A stretch of 64,000 nt of DNA from Gnetum montanum (taxonomy: Eukaryota; Streptophyta; Gnetopsida; Gnetales; Gnetaceae), in contig MNCI01015499.1 in NCBI GenBank assembly GCA_015680685.1, forward strand, positions 1,708,373 to 1,772,372. The letters run 5' to 3'. The translations under genes and the position numbers were made by a program. Under the pieces are notes generated by a model. That model had not been told where the DNA came from. It saw only the letters and a list, made by a program, of their open reading frames with translations, and did no database searches. The stretch's first letter is position 1, and every line of letters starts with the position of its first letter. Of this stretch, positions 10,771 through 20,360 are shown one piece after another.

Positions 10771-13311
10771 GATTCTGCCAACAACAACAATTCCCACCTT
10801 GAACCTTGAGGTTCCTTTCACAGCTCAAAGCATCATGGGTGCCGAGCAACCACCTAACCCAGTGTTGGCACTATGCCAATCTCTCAGGATCTGACACCTA
10901 TCACTTGAGTTCCTGGTGCAAGACACAGAGTGTTATGACTTCCTCTATGCAAAGATCCAGGAAAATCTACTCCTGGACTGCCAAGAACTCAAGGACAAAC
11001 GCAACTTCAAGTTCCTTCATCAAAATGAGAGGCAATTTATTGCTACCCCTAACCTTACCATCCACCTGACGAAAATGTATCAGTGGATCTTAGACCAGCT
11101 GATGCGAGTTAGTAAGTCTAGGGAGTAGGGCACGACATTCCATTACGATGAAGCGTTCTAGGATGAACAAGAAGACTTGGACTCCTAGTTCAAGGGGGAT
11201 GGCCAGACTTACCCTATGACTATCCCTCCTACCTAGTCTTCCGGTCAAACCTACTTTTTGTATCTGCCCCTTTTATGATCACCACAACTTCGTCGAAACC
11301 TACACTTTCATCAACTGTGGGCTGTCATCCCGTATCCAAAGCTTATCAACATGTTGTCCCTTTAGTTTCATTCCCAAGCACTCTCCCTCCTCACTCTTTC
11401 TTGTCATCGTACCAAATGCCGTTCATAGCTACATTGTCGTACATGCACACTATGCCTACCTTACAGCTGCATGGAGTTCTCGGTCCCATTCCCTCGTCTA
11501 TGCCTATCTTACCATCAGCAGTAGCCCCACCCCCAATCGCATGGTAGTCCTCGACCACTTCCCTCCCTGTTTTGCAACCCTCCCAGATGTCACACTACNN
11601 NNNNNNNNNNNNNNNNNNNNNNNNNNNNNNNNNNNNNNNNNNNNNNNNNNNNNNNNNNNNNNNNNNNNNNNNNNNNNNNNNNNNNNNNNNNNNNNNNNNN
11701 NNNNNNNNNNNNNNNNNNNNNNNNNNNNNNNNNNNNNNNNNNNNNNNNNNNNNNNNNNNNNNNNNNNNNNNNNNNNNNNNNNNNNNNNNNNNNNNNNNNN
11801 NNNNNNNNNNNNNNNNNNNNNNNNNNNNNNNNNNNNNNNNNNNNNNNNNNNNNNNNNNNNNNNNNNNNNNNNNNNNNNNNNNNNNNNNNNNNNNNNNNNN
11901 NNNNNNNNNNNNNNNNNNNNNNNNNNNNNNNNNNNNNNNNNNNNNNNNNNNNNNNNNNNNNNNNNNNNNNNNNNNNNNNNNNNNNNNNNNNNNNNNNNNN
12001 NNNNNNNNNNNNNNNNNNNNNNNNNNNNNNNNACAGCGATGGAGTGCTACCCTGAATGAGATCCGTGAGCCTATCGTGGAGGCCCATCTATTGGCTATCT
12101 TCAAGGGGGTAGTAAATGACTTTACTAAGTCAAAACTGTATTACCTAGCTCCACGCTCTTTCAGTCAAGCTTTCGCCCAGACGAAGAGCATCCAAGATGC
12201 AGCCAAAGCTAGTAAAGATCCAACCTATGTTGCGTACAAAAATACATACGTCAACAAGGACAAAGAGAAGGGCAAGGCCACGACAGCCACGGTGGCCGCC
12301 ATGGCAAACGAGGCAAAACCCAACAATAACAACAACAAAAAGGTAGCCACAATGTCGACTAACCCCATGCCTAGCTTAAACAACGTGGATCAACCCTCAA
12401 TGTCAGCACCAGAGGCATCAACCTAGCCTAAACCCAACTTTAAGCATAAAGACCGCTCTAAATACACCCATCTATATGTCAAGCCTTCAGAACTTCTGAA
12501 GCAATTTTTGGGGGCTAGGTATATTCAACATAAGAGGATGTCAGAGGAGGCAACCAAACGGCATCAACAATATTGCAAACTTCTTAGGAACCCCTCCTTG
12601 GCTACGCCCAACAAGCTACCAGTTCCTAAGAACTTCTGGCTGGAATGATTCTATGACTACCATCAACTTTGTGGTCACAACACATATTACTGTCTAGCAT
12701 TAAAAGATGACATCCAATGGATGATTGATTAGGGGAAGTTGGTTCTGGATGAAAGCAACCTTCTTTTCCCCGAAAATCAATCCATGCATGTATACAAGGA
12801 TCCCCTTAATGCCAAAAACATGGGGTATGTCATCAACACAATTAGTATTGATAGTAACCCAAAACCACCATAGTAGTCATTTGTGGTTCGTGTGCCTCAA
12901 CATAGCGTAGCGACACCAACAACAACAAAGAAGATGTTGCAACAACCATTCATCCTCAAGGTTCCCCCTCGGACATCTGCCCCTGCACCCTTCATGTTCA
13001 AAACCACGCTGCTGCCCGCGCTAACACCACAAGCGCCATTTGTCATCAGGGGGCCAAAACTCTCAACTACCCCCACCACACAAAGCCAATCTAAGATAGT
13101 CCCACAGCCTCTTCGTTCAAAAAAAGAAGAAGAGCGTCTAACGAACAAGGCAACCAAGGAACGTACCGCATCAGGTTTCCCCAAGCCCACCCCCTTGTCC
13201 TCCATGCCTATGGCCCCCTCATCATCAACAGTTGACGTCCCTATGCACACACAAGCATCACCGTCCCATCCAAAAAGGTCCAGCCCCAAACTTGAAACTA
13301 CTCCTCCCTGA
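10771..13311 (+). pseudogene. gag: Element E gag (interrupted by sequence gap and stops)
   Basis: The likely start is the ATG at 10771 (MILPTTTIPTL). An N-terminal domain runs to about 11128 (QDTECYDFLYAKIQENLLLD), then a Pro/Gln-rich linker, then the sequence gap. After it the C-terminal half of a retrotransposon gag domain reads ATLNEIREPIVEAHLLAIFK (about 12045-12105) and YYLAPRSFSQAFAQTKSIQD. Around 12650-12735 the Tat-type zinc-knuckle-like signature reads YDYHQLCGHNTYYCLALKDD, with Tyr in place of the first Cys. A Pro/Ser/Thr-rich tail ends near 13311. Scattered stops (for example 12426, 12733, 12870) break it. Element F has the homologous protein. Confidence 0.85.
11599..12032. other. 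Assembly gap of 434 N
   Basis: The gap lies in the part of gag that in element F carries the 30-bp in-frame tandem repeat and the N-terminal half of the gag domain (34095-34780). An array here may have caused the gap. Confidence 0.98.
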
Positions 13312-13464
13312 GAGATTCCTCTCCTAGGACGAATGGAGGAGGAGAAGGGCAACAAACAACAAGAAAGTGGACAGGACCTTCTAAATGTCCTTACTCAGGT
13401 CAAATAGGCTCTGAAACAAAAGAATACAACCTTGAGCCTGTATGACCTAGTAATGACCTCCACT

Positions 13465-14262
13465 ACACACTGTGAGGCCTTGCTTTGCATGTTAACATTG
13501 ATACCAGTTGACGAAGACATGCCAATGGAGGAGAAAGCAATCCATGCGATTATGTTTCCTTCTACGCCTGAATAAACATGGCTAGTTCAATTGACATTTC
13601 ATGATGAGTCCATTAAGGATGACCTTGAGAAGGACCAGGTGACAACAGCACCCCTATTCATCACAATTCCAAGAGTACATGTTGATGATGGGGCTACAAC
13701 AAATGTCATCCCATTCCTCATAGTGGACAAACTAGGCTTGGTTGATCAAATCAAATCCACAACAGCTTTGTATTTGAAGTCATTCAATGGAGCACGGGTA
13801 GTGGTAAAGGAGACTGTCTACATCAAATTTGTGGTAGGGGACCAGTTCCCCACAAACATAACATTCATCGTGGTAGAAGAGATGTCTGGGTTTAACCTGA
13901 TCTTGGGGAGGTCATGGTTAGCCCAACTAAAGGCCGTCTCTTCACCCATACATCAGGAAATCCACCTACCCTATGTGGGAAGGGAGGTGGTAATCTATGG
14001 TGATGAAGTGGCCCACCAAACAATAAATAATGTTGACATGGAGAAGGGTTCAGAAGTAGTAACCTCTAAAAATGAAGCGCCTATCCCCACTGAGGCTACT
14101 TGTTTGGCTAATGAGCCGACCCAAAATGCCAGCTCAAAAAATGAAACTACATGGGCCGAGTTACCTTTTCAAGTGGTAGATAACAATATAGAAGAATACC
14201 ACAACAAAGCCCCTCTGCCTTATACATCATTGAGCCCAAGATGGGTTAGGAAGCAGCTGTGA
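13465..14262 (+). pseudogene. pol: Element E aspartic protease region
   Basis: The open stretch 13591-14262 reads TIPRVHVDDGATTNVIPFLI at the active site (D-D-G-A where retropepsins have D-S/T-G-A/S). It continues with the flap-region KSFNGARVVVKE, then FIVVEEMSGFNLILGRSWLA corresponding to the I-L-G-R-x-W-L motif. Element F reads VHVDDYVATNVV at the same site, so VDD is ancestral in the family. One stop precedes it at 13573. The reading ends at VRKQL stop (14260-14262). A GTGAGA at 14259 is a candidate 5' splice site for a PR-RT intron. Confidence 0.82.
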
Positions 14263-14439
14263 GAATGATTGTTACTTACGTTAGCATAACCACTACACTA
14301 CTTCCAACATGATCACTACTTAAATCAACCATATGTCCATTCTTCACACTGTTTGCTTCATATTCATTCATTTACGCTAATGTTTGTCTTATTTCTATTA
14401 ATCGTTTACATTACACCCACTGTTTACATCACGAAACGG

Positions 14440-14630
14440 CCCACTAAGGCCTAAAACTAGTAAAAGTTTTCTTTAGCATCAACCAACGGCCTGAAATGGC
14501 CCAAAACTACCAACGACATAAAAAGGCCAAAACTAGCAATGGCCCGAAACAGCCTAAAATTAGCAATGGCCCAGAATGGCCTTAAACTATTATTATGGCC
14601 CAAAATGGCCTAAAACTAAAACGAGATGCT
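14440..14630 (+). repeat. Diverged tandem array (GGCCCNAAANGGCCTAAAACTA type)
   Basis: Six or so loose copies of a 20-40 bp word, in which a GGCC-type half is followed by TAAAACTA. The AAACT core links it to the arrays at 19850-20260 and 23825-24105. It sits between the PR stop and the 3' end of the antisense gene. A short version is at 37190-37250 in element F. Confidence 0.6.
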
Positions 14631-14812
14631 CCCAAGGAGCTTAATTAATTAATAAAAAAAGGAGACAAAGAATAGACTAAAAATATATACAACACACTAA
14701 CCAAAATAAAATAAATTTTCTTATATTCCATACTTCATTCAAAATTGTTAATCAATAAGGTTTACAAAAGTTTTTGAGAATCCAAGAACAAGAATAAAAC
14801 TCTGCCACTACG

Positions 14813-14875
14813 CTATGAGTCTTCGCTTGTACCACCATCCCCTGCCTTTGTGGGTTCTGTGTTTTCATTTGAATC
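14813..14875 (-). pseudogene. Antisense gene, exon 9 (last exon)
   Basis: Follows a good acceptor (TTTGTTATGTAG before 14875). One frame reads DSNENTEPTKAGDGGTSEDS and then a TAG at 14813-14815. Exon 8 as decayed enters a different frame that stops after two codons, so the true C-terminus is uncertain. Confidence 0.5.
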
Positions 14876-14985
14876 CTACATAACAAAGAAAATAAAACAA
14901 TCAGTTAGAACTATGAAAAATTTTTATAAAATAAATTATCACACCATAAATAAATAAATAAAAGAGTGACTAACCCAAGATGTAC

Positions 14986-15300
14986 CTGCATTCATCTCAA
15001 GGGGTATCTGATCCAGGTTGTCCGTGAGGCATTGCAAGATCTCCTCCTTAGTAATGTCAACCCAATTCCTGTCTCCCATATCATCGTTTGCTGCAACTTT
15101 CTCCTTTTCTATGGTATTCCATCTCAGTGGTCCTGGAGAAAAGGTGGCAGTAATGGCCTCACCCATGAGATAGGTCATCTCCCTTTCGGGAGATTCACTA
15201 ACTATCACCTATTGCATGAACCTGTCATAAGCCCGGAAGCACCAATGATATCAAGGAATACCTCATAGGTATGCAACTTGATGAAAGCATCACGATATTA
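14986..15300 (-). pseudogene. Antisense gene, exon 8
   Basis: Reads KLHTYEVFLDIIG, then after a one-base shift AYDRFMQ, and VSESPEREMTYLMGEA through LQCLTDNLDQIPLEMNAG, ending at GCAG before the donor GTACAT (14985). No domain recognised; the acidic, amphipathic composition continues that of exon 7. The left edge of the exon (its acceptor) is not certain. Confidence 0.5.
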
Positions 15301-15358
15301 TTTATGGTAGGTGGAATGTTCCATTTTATACATGTGTTTATGATTCTTCTATGCTTAC

Positions 15359-15794
15359 CCTCACTCGTAAACCTTCATGCTATAGTCCTTCCAATCTTGG
15401 TTCTTTTGGGCTAAAAGGTCCATTTGCATCCATTGTTCGATTATTTCATGCATGGCTTCATTGCTGCATCGCACAGCCGTCCAATATCTTGCATAGTCGA
15501 TGACAGCCGTGTGCCAACTGCCATCGTTAGTATCCTGGGCCAATAAGAATTTGTTTCTAGATTGGAGATCCCCCACCTCAGTAGTTAGATTGGCCTTCTC
15601 CTTCTCAAGCCTTTGCACTCGTTTCTAGAGGTCTTTGTTTACATGCCTACATTCCCACAGGGAGCGTGTCGAGTGCAATGTGCATTTGCTTACCTTGTCG
15701 TATATGTGACGAGGTACTTTGGTTACTTCCTGTGGGAATTCGGGCATAGCGTCAACCTCTACTACTTTCTTAGGGTACCACTTGAGGTGAGAGG
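15359..15794 (-). pseudogene. Antisense gene, exon 7: coiled coil
   Basis: Joined in frame to exon 6, it begins ASHLKWYPKKVVEVDAMPEF, then KVPRHIYDK, and a heptad-rich stretch with QRLEKEKANLTTEVGDLQSR (a coiled coil by pattern), then SNEAMHEIIEQWMQMDLLAQ. One internal TAG sits where the heptad pattern expects Gln. It ends just before the donor GTAAGC at 15358. A coiled coil after an ORF2-like domain is also the layout in element H (50969-51298). Confidence 0.65.
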
Positions 15795-15883
15795 CTATCA
15801 ACCACAGAAAGAAAAACATTAGTCACAGTAACATAGTGAAACTGCAACAATATAGGAAGCCTAGCATAGAAACTTTAACTTAC

Positions 15884-16021
15884 CCACTTCTGGGTCAATT
15901 TGCTTCAGATGGTCTATCAGCTCGTCGACCACCCCCTCCATGAAAGTGAATTTTTTGGGGGTCTCGGTCCATAGTCACAGGCAGATCGAAGAAGGGCCAA
16001 AGGGATCAACAATGGTATCTG
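15884..16021 (-). pseudogene. Antisense gene, exon 6
   Basis: Acceptor CCATACAG and donor GTAAGTT (15883). Reads ADTIVDPFGPSS and later FTFMEGVVDELIDHLKQIDP. Both splice junctions keep frame with exons 5 and 7. One stop lies in the middle. No domain recognised. Confidence 0.6.
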
Positions 16022-16105
16022 CTGTATGGTAAAACATGTTAGCTACAGTGGAGAGAACCATGATAAAGCTGATGAACAATGTAAATCACAGTGTAAAGCT
16101 CCTAC

Positions 16106-16555
16106 CTAGCAAACCCTCAGGGGTGATAGTAGGGGTGTCACACATCGATACACTTTCAAACAAGTGGTCAAACTCACCAACATCAAAATGGATCCCCTCT
16201 CCTTCTAGCTGACCTAGCAGCGTAGTAGCATCCTCAATACTCATATGCCCCTCCTATACTGAACTAGAATCGGTGAAAGGATCATCAGCAGGGGCCTCTT
16301 CCTCATCGGTTCAGCCCTTTTCTTCATTAGTAGCGGCCTCTTCCTCATCAGCTGGGACCCTTTCTTCATTAGCAGAGGCCTCCTCTTCATTAGCATGGAC
16401 CTCTTCCTCACTAGCCGAGGCCCTTTCTTCTACGGAAGGGGCCCCTTCTTCATCGGCTGGGGCCCTTTCCTCTACGACCAAAACCTCTTCATTTTCTCTA
16501 GTTACCCCTATTCTAAGGGCCATCACCTCTTCCTCCCCTTCTTCTTCTTCTTCTG
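16106..16555 (-). pseudogene. Antisense gene, exon 5: acidic 8-residue repeat
   Basis: Starts after TTTATTAG with a poly-Glu run, then about ten copies of an acidic 8-residue unit of the type ANEEEASA/PADEEEAA encoded by a 24-bp tandem repeat (about 16285-16490). It then reads HMSIEDATTLLGQLEGEGIH and FDVGEFDHLFESVSM and ends at GGTTTGCTAG before the donor GTAGGAG (16105). Two stops interrupt it. A plus-strand Ser-rich ORF here (16273-16569) is its shadow. Confidence 0.65.
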
Positions 16556-16675
16556 CTAATAAAGCATAGTCACAGTAGGCAAATTATACCAACTTAAAGC
16601 ACATGTTACGCTGTGCAATGCTACCTAGTGTAGCACAACATAGCGAACATTGGTCAAATAATAAAATACACTTAC

Positions 16676-17725
16676 CAATCGAAGGCTACACTCTGAGAAG
16701 TTTGAGTCATAACTTCTTTCCCCCCTCTTCATTTGTACGGGGAGTCTCTTTAACAGGGCAAGACCTCTTACATTGAAAGCTAGTTACCACTGTTTCTCCA
16801 ATGAGGTGCTCTCCCCTTGTCACGCTACCCGTGTTAATGGGGGATGCCTCACCCATGCTGTCCTTAGCATGAAAGGCACGTGCCACCCGATCCCTAGTCA
16901 TCATTGAAAATGATTTTCCAATGGCTTCTAAGGGATCTTGGTATCATGTGGTATAGAAGACTTGGCAGATCCATAGTTTGGAAATCTAACTACAGTCTTG
17001 TAGCACCTAGACACCATTCTCACGAACTACCAAGAATTCTACAAAATGTTGAATGCAAGCTATAAAGAAGGCATGGTGCACATTGAAACAGGACTCAAAA
17101 TTCCCGCGGAGCTTGATCATTTCAACCTGCAAGCCTTTGCAAAGGTATTTGGCCCAATTTTAGTGACTCCCCTCTTCTATGACATCCCTCATTATCCAAG
17201 CTTGTTCAACCCCAAGGATTTTTTCTTGAGAGAGTAGCTTGGGGAAGGCACGAGCACAGAAGAGGGGGTAAATAGTTTTGGCCACTCCTAGCCTGACCTT
17301 CTCAATGTAGATCCCCTTTTGTTTCTTTGCCGCCCCTAGCCACTCCTCAATGTCCCCCTGATGGTTTACATCTTTCTTGGTTTTCTCTCCTATGGGGAGA
17401 CCATCAGAAGGGACACCGAAAAGATTTGAAAATAATTGGCCATTGATTTCAAACATGACCCGTACACCGTGAACCTGTGTATGGAAGTGGTCAGCCTTCT
17501 CAAAAAAGGAGTCGGCTAGGGAAAGCATTTTGGTAGGGGGGACACTTGGGTTGATGGCCAAAAATAAGTCCATGAGCCCAACCTCTTGAAGGTTTTGGAC
17601 AAGCATGGCTAGGGTCCCATTGTAGAGCCAATGCTGGGTCTCCTCCACCTCCCTATACTTGAAAAAGAGATTATTTTCATTACGCCCGGAGGTGATCACA
17701 GTAACCTCTTGGGATTTCCTTGCCC
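16676..17725 (-). pseudogene. Antisense gene, exon 4: domain resembling Athila ORF2 / putative plant transposon protein
   Basis: An open run of about 190 codons (17160-17725) begins RARKSQEVTVITSGR. It contains HTQVHGVRVMFEINGQLFSN followed by LFGVPSDG, and later YPLFCARAFPKLLSQEKILG and EQAWIMRDVIEEG. This pattern (V-x-G-V-x-V-x-F ... L-x-G-x-P ... F-x-C-A-x-x-x-P ... R-A) is that of the protein encoded downstream of IN in Athila elements. A decayed tail continues with three to five stops and a frame change to the donor GTAAGT at 16675. Role unknown; the resemblance is by eye. Confidence 0.55.
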
Positions 17726-17794
17726 CTGTAATAATTAGCAAAATAAAAAAAAGAACAAAAAGAAAAATTTAGCAAAAAAAATGATGATCATCAC

Positions 17795-18720
17795 TCGAAC
17801 ACACAACAATGAATTCACAACTTAGCATACTAGGTTTAAATGGCAAAGGAAATGGTATAAGATCCACTAACATGTCTTCAACGGTGAGTGGCCTGGGGGA
17901 TACCCACTCCTTATCCAACCAACCAGCTTCCTTACACTTCCCATAAAATTGAGAATACCATGTCAAGTAGGTTTTAAACTCACCCCCAAATTGGCCTATC
18001 ATGCTAGCATGCACATTCCCATTAGAAGAAAACTCCTACAAGGCCATCTACACTAATGCCAAGGTATCAGTATCACCGTTAAGACCATTCTTGTCAACAT
18101 AAAACCTAGAAATACAAATAATATATATATACTTTTAACACCTTTGTCTAGCGTAACATGGGTTATACAACACGATGAGATACCTTCACAGAACTCACCT
18201 ACCGACATAGTAAATGGTCCTAGGTGGGTTCTGAAAGTAGGTGCCCATGTGATGGGAAATGAATAATGTGTTGTATAAATGGTAGCATTTATACTCGAGC
18301 ATGTCCCAGATCCAACTTAAGCATCTCAAGCCTTTTGGACACTGGTTGGAGCCTTCTGCCTACTCACCCCCAATTGACCCATCAGTCAAAAATTTTAGAA
18401 TGCCCCGATTTGCCCCAAGCAATAGTGTTTCTATGATTACGGTTACTATCTCTGCTGATAAGTGTGACCAAACAATCACACTAAAATAGCGGAGGAGGAA
18501 CTATAAGAAGTCCCATGCGCCCTCCCGGAACCAAATTGCCTGTTGCCCCACACATGCATGGGGAGGAGGAACATTGGCCATCGGTTCACTGAGGTAGCAC
18601 AGAACTCCTATAATCTCAAGGATAATCAAAATGGGCTTCAACATGACCATGCACAACAAAGTATCAACCATTAGCACTATGTTCGGGTGAAGTTTACACA
18701 TAGTGTAGTGTAGTCATCTA
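17795..18720 (-). pseudogene. Antisense gene, exons 2-3: FCP1/NIF-like HAD phosphatase domain
   Basis: Exon 2 (about 18720-18199) and exon 3 (18105-17795) join in frame across a 93-bp intron. The joined reading has the order of plant FCP1-like HAD proteins: PILIILEIIGVLCYL at HAD motif I (families have DLNG or DxDxT), QQAIWFREGAWDFL and then RYFSVIVWSHLSAEIVTVII (family: R-P-x-x-x-x-F-L ... F-x-V-x-x-W-S-S), then YNTLFISHHMG where families read NTLLxDDSP, FQNPPRTIYYVG (family NPPxTxIF), and GDTDTLALV. Motif I Asp is Glu and the DD of the late motif is HH, so a pseudophosphatase is likely. The CTD-phosphatase family acts on phospho-Ser in nuclear proteins; activity here is not implied. Confidence 0.65.
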
Positions 18721-19433
18721 TTCACATATAGTGTAGCGTAACCTCTCTTTGCATGTAGCGTAGCATGTTCTCCCGATCACAAATTTTCTTTAATAAAAAA
18801 CAGAGTCAAACATCATAGGCGATGTTACAAAGTAGCACTTATAGCGTAGCATAGCCATTAGGCGTCGTACTACATAACAACACTGGCTGCGCTTTACGAT
18901 ACACACCACAACATAACAAGTACGCATCGTAACAATTACATATACGTTTAAGGGTGATGACTATGATGCGCATAGTAGCAAGATAGCAAATGAACAAGCA
19001 CAGGTAAACACATAAAAATACGATGAACATACCCTTGTAGCAAACATAGCAACATAGCAAGCGTAACAAAAAAAGAAGAAATTTGCAACCTTAAATAGCA
19101 CAAAATCTTGCTATACAAAATAACTCGTGTTACGCTACGATTAAGCACACATTACCCTAGAAAATTTTGCAAATGGCTAAATCATTCCTAGAAATAGTAC
19201 GTTGTGTCAAACATGCGCTACGCCACTCAAAATCACCCAAACACTTACAACAATGGCGGCTAAGGCAATGTGGAATGCAACCATAGCGTAGCACCCATAT
19301 GGCTACCATAATTAGCTAGCGGCAATAACGACATGGCGGCCAAAATGGTGACCCAAGACAGTGGCAGCAAATGCAAATTTCACCACAATAATAATAACAG
19401 TGTTTGGAAAACAAGGGTAGCATAGCAACTTAC
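18680..19433. repeat. Intron 1 of the antisense gene with GCGTAGC words
   Basis: About 0.7 kb with no coding, starting at a perfect donor GTAAGT (19433-19428, minus). It holds many copies of the words GTAGCGTAGC, CATAGCAAC and GCGTAAC (18700-18770, 18840-18920, 19000-19080, 19280-19320), the same vocabulary as the palindromes in the LTR of E. Confidence 0.6.
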
Positions 19434-19552
19434 TGAGCAGACGGAGCCTTCTCCAACACTTCAACATGTGCCTGGGACAGGCACCCCAGAGTGTCCTTCA
19501 CCTCGTCTACTTTGGCAAGTCCTCGGTCCTTGTGTTCGCCCTTGGGTGGCAT
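19434..19552 (-). pseudogene. Antisense gene, exon 1 with start codon
   Basis: The first ATG downstream of the TATA box opens a frame reading MPPKGEHKDRGLAKVDEVKD and on to EVLEKAPSA, with no stop before the donor at 19433. Codons run 39 plus two bases. A 5' leader of about 100 nt without an upstream ATG fits normal plant translation. No domain recognised; the exon is short, basic, then acidic. Confidence 0.6.
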
Positions 19553-19687
19553 AGCCTCGCTTGCAAATTCCTTGTTAACTACTACACTACACCAGTTCGC
19601 TCTCTCTTTGTGTAATCGTACTACACTCTGGGTATGGGCCCTGGGCTCTGACAATGAAAATGACGAGTTTACCAGGGGGTAAACCCC

Positions 19688-19695
19688 TATTTATA
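19688..19695 (-). promoter_or_regulatory. TATA box of the antisense gene
   Basis: TATAAATA on the minus strand in the context GGCTATAAATAGGGG. The expected start of transcription, about 30 bases on, is near 19660, just ahead of a leader to the ATG at 19552. Upstream on this strand lies the repeat array 19850-20260. Confidence 0.65.
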
Positions 19696-19849
19696 GCCAA
19701 CACGGTAAAATACTTGCCATTTCTATGACCCGATTAATGTGGTACATCCCTTGTAGCATAGGGCTATTTTGTCGTAATAACACCTTAGCGTAACGATTGT
19801 CTATAGTATAACACGTGGGCCCACCAAAAAATTTTGTTCCATCTTAAAT

Positions 19850-20260
19850 TAGCCATCTACTCGTTAACAGTCCGCTAAGACCTTAAATTGGCAATCTTGG
19901 TTTACATAGGATGTTAACTTATCATGTAGCCTAATGACGGTCCCCAAAGACCCTAAACTAACAAATTTTAGCTTTTAAAATCTACCTGTTAACAGTCCAC
20001 AAAGACCTTAAACTAGTAGTTTTGGATTTTAACTCTACCTAGTAGTGGTCTGCAAAGACCTTAAACTAGCAATTCTAGCATATGTTTTAACCCAGTCAAC
20101 AATCTGCCATGTCCTATATGGCATCTCACCACTCATTTTGTATCATAAACCAAATTATATATTATGTGATGATCCACTACAACCTTAAACTAGCAGTGTT
20201 AGCATTTGTTTCTGGTCTTGATGTAGTCCACTAAGACCTTAAACTGGTAGCTTCAACTTG
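19850..20260 (+). repeat. Spaced array of CCTTAAACTGGCA-type motifs upstream of the antisense gene
   Basis: About seven copies of the core (G)TCCNCTAAGACCTTAAACTAGCA at intervals of 50-80 bp (near 19865, 19935, 19985, 20045, 20175, 20225). It is the same motif as the 30-bp array in the 3' UTR (23825-24105) and gag of F (34095-34250). It ends about 80 bp before the RT acceptor. Confidence 0.65.
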
Positions 20261-20360
20261 CAAATTTTAATGATTATTTTATGTTGTATTCCAAACATTC
20301 ATTGCATGCTGTCACTACAAACAGGTATCACTTGACGTGGTTTTTTTTTCATTATGACAG

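Larger units (their letters stand above)
14813..19695 (-). pseudogene. Antisense multi-exon gene carried by element E (FCP1-like + ORF2-like + acidic repeat + coiled coil)
   Basis: Nine apparent exons on the strand opposite gag-pol. Exons (minus): 1 ATG 19552-19434; 2 about 18720-18199; 3 18105-17795; 4 17725-16676; 5 16555-16106; 6 16021-15884; 7 15794-15359; 8 about 15300-14986; 9 14875-14813. Most donors are GTAAGT/GTGAGT/GTAGGA/GTAAGC; acceptors are T-rich ending in AG, such as TATTTCTAG, TTATTACAG, CCATACAG and TTGATAG. Joining 2-3, 3-4, 4-5, 5-6 and 6-7 keeps one frame. Introns 2-6 are about 93, 69, 120, 84 and 89 bp, normal for plants; intron 1 is about 0.7 kb. In-frame stops in exons 2, 3, 4, 5, 7 and 8 look like C-to-T or G-to-A decay. 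Function unknown; domains are given separately. The acceptor of intron 1 and the last two junctions are unresolved. Confidence 0.75.
14263..20360 (+). other. PR-RT interval of element E, candidate sense-strand intron
   Basis: About 6.1 kb separate the end of PR from the start of RT with no sense coding. The right edge is a good plant 3' splice site: a run of T (20340-20349), then CATTATGACAG followed by GTTTG. A candidate donor is GTGAGA at 14259. Ogre-type Tat elements are known to have a spliced intron at this position. With this donor and acceptor the frame is not restored in the decayed sequence, so use of these exact sites is unproven. The interval is filled by the antisense gene and flanked by repeat arrays on both sides. 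Confidence 0.5.

Noticed and set aside
11541-12104. Long ORFs on both strands across the N run
   Set aside because: They are open only because N has no stops.
12883-13355. Minus-strand ORF of 152 codons, Gly/Val-rich
   Set aside because: Shadow of the Pro/Thr/Ser-rich gag tail on the plus strand.
15647-15693. A possible extra intron in antisense exon 7 (donor GTAAGC at 15693, acceptor ATGTAG at 15647)
   Set aside because: Only 47 bp, too short for a plant intron, and the sequence reads through with a single CAG-to-TAG type stop in a heptad pattern.
16273-16569. Plus-strand Ser/Ala-rich ORF
   Set aside because: Shadow of the acidic repeat exon on the minus strand (GAA/GAG reads as TTC/CTC).
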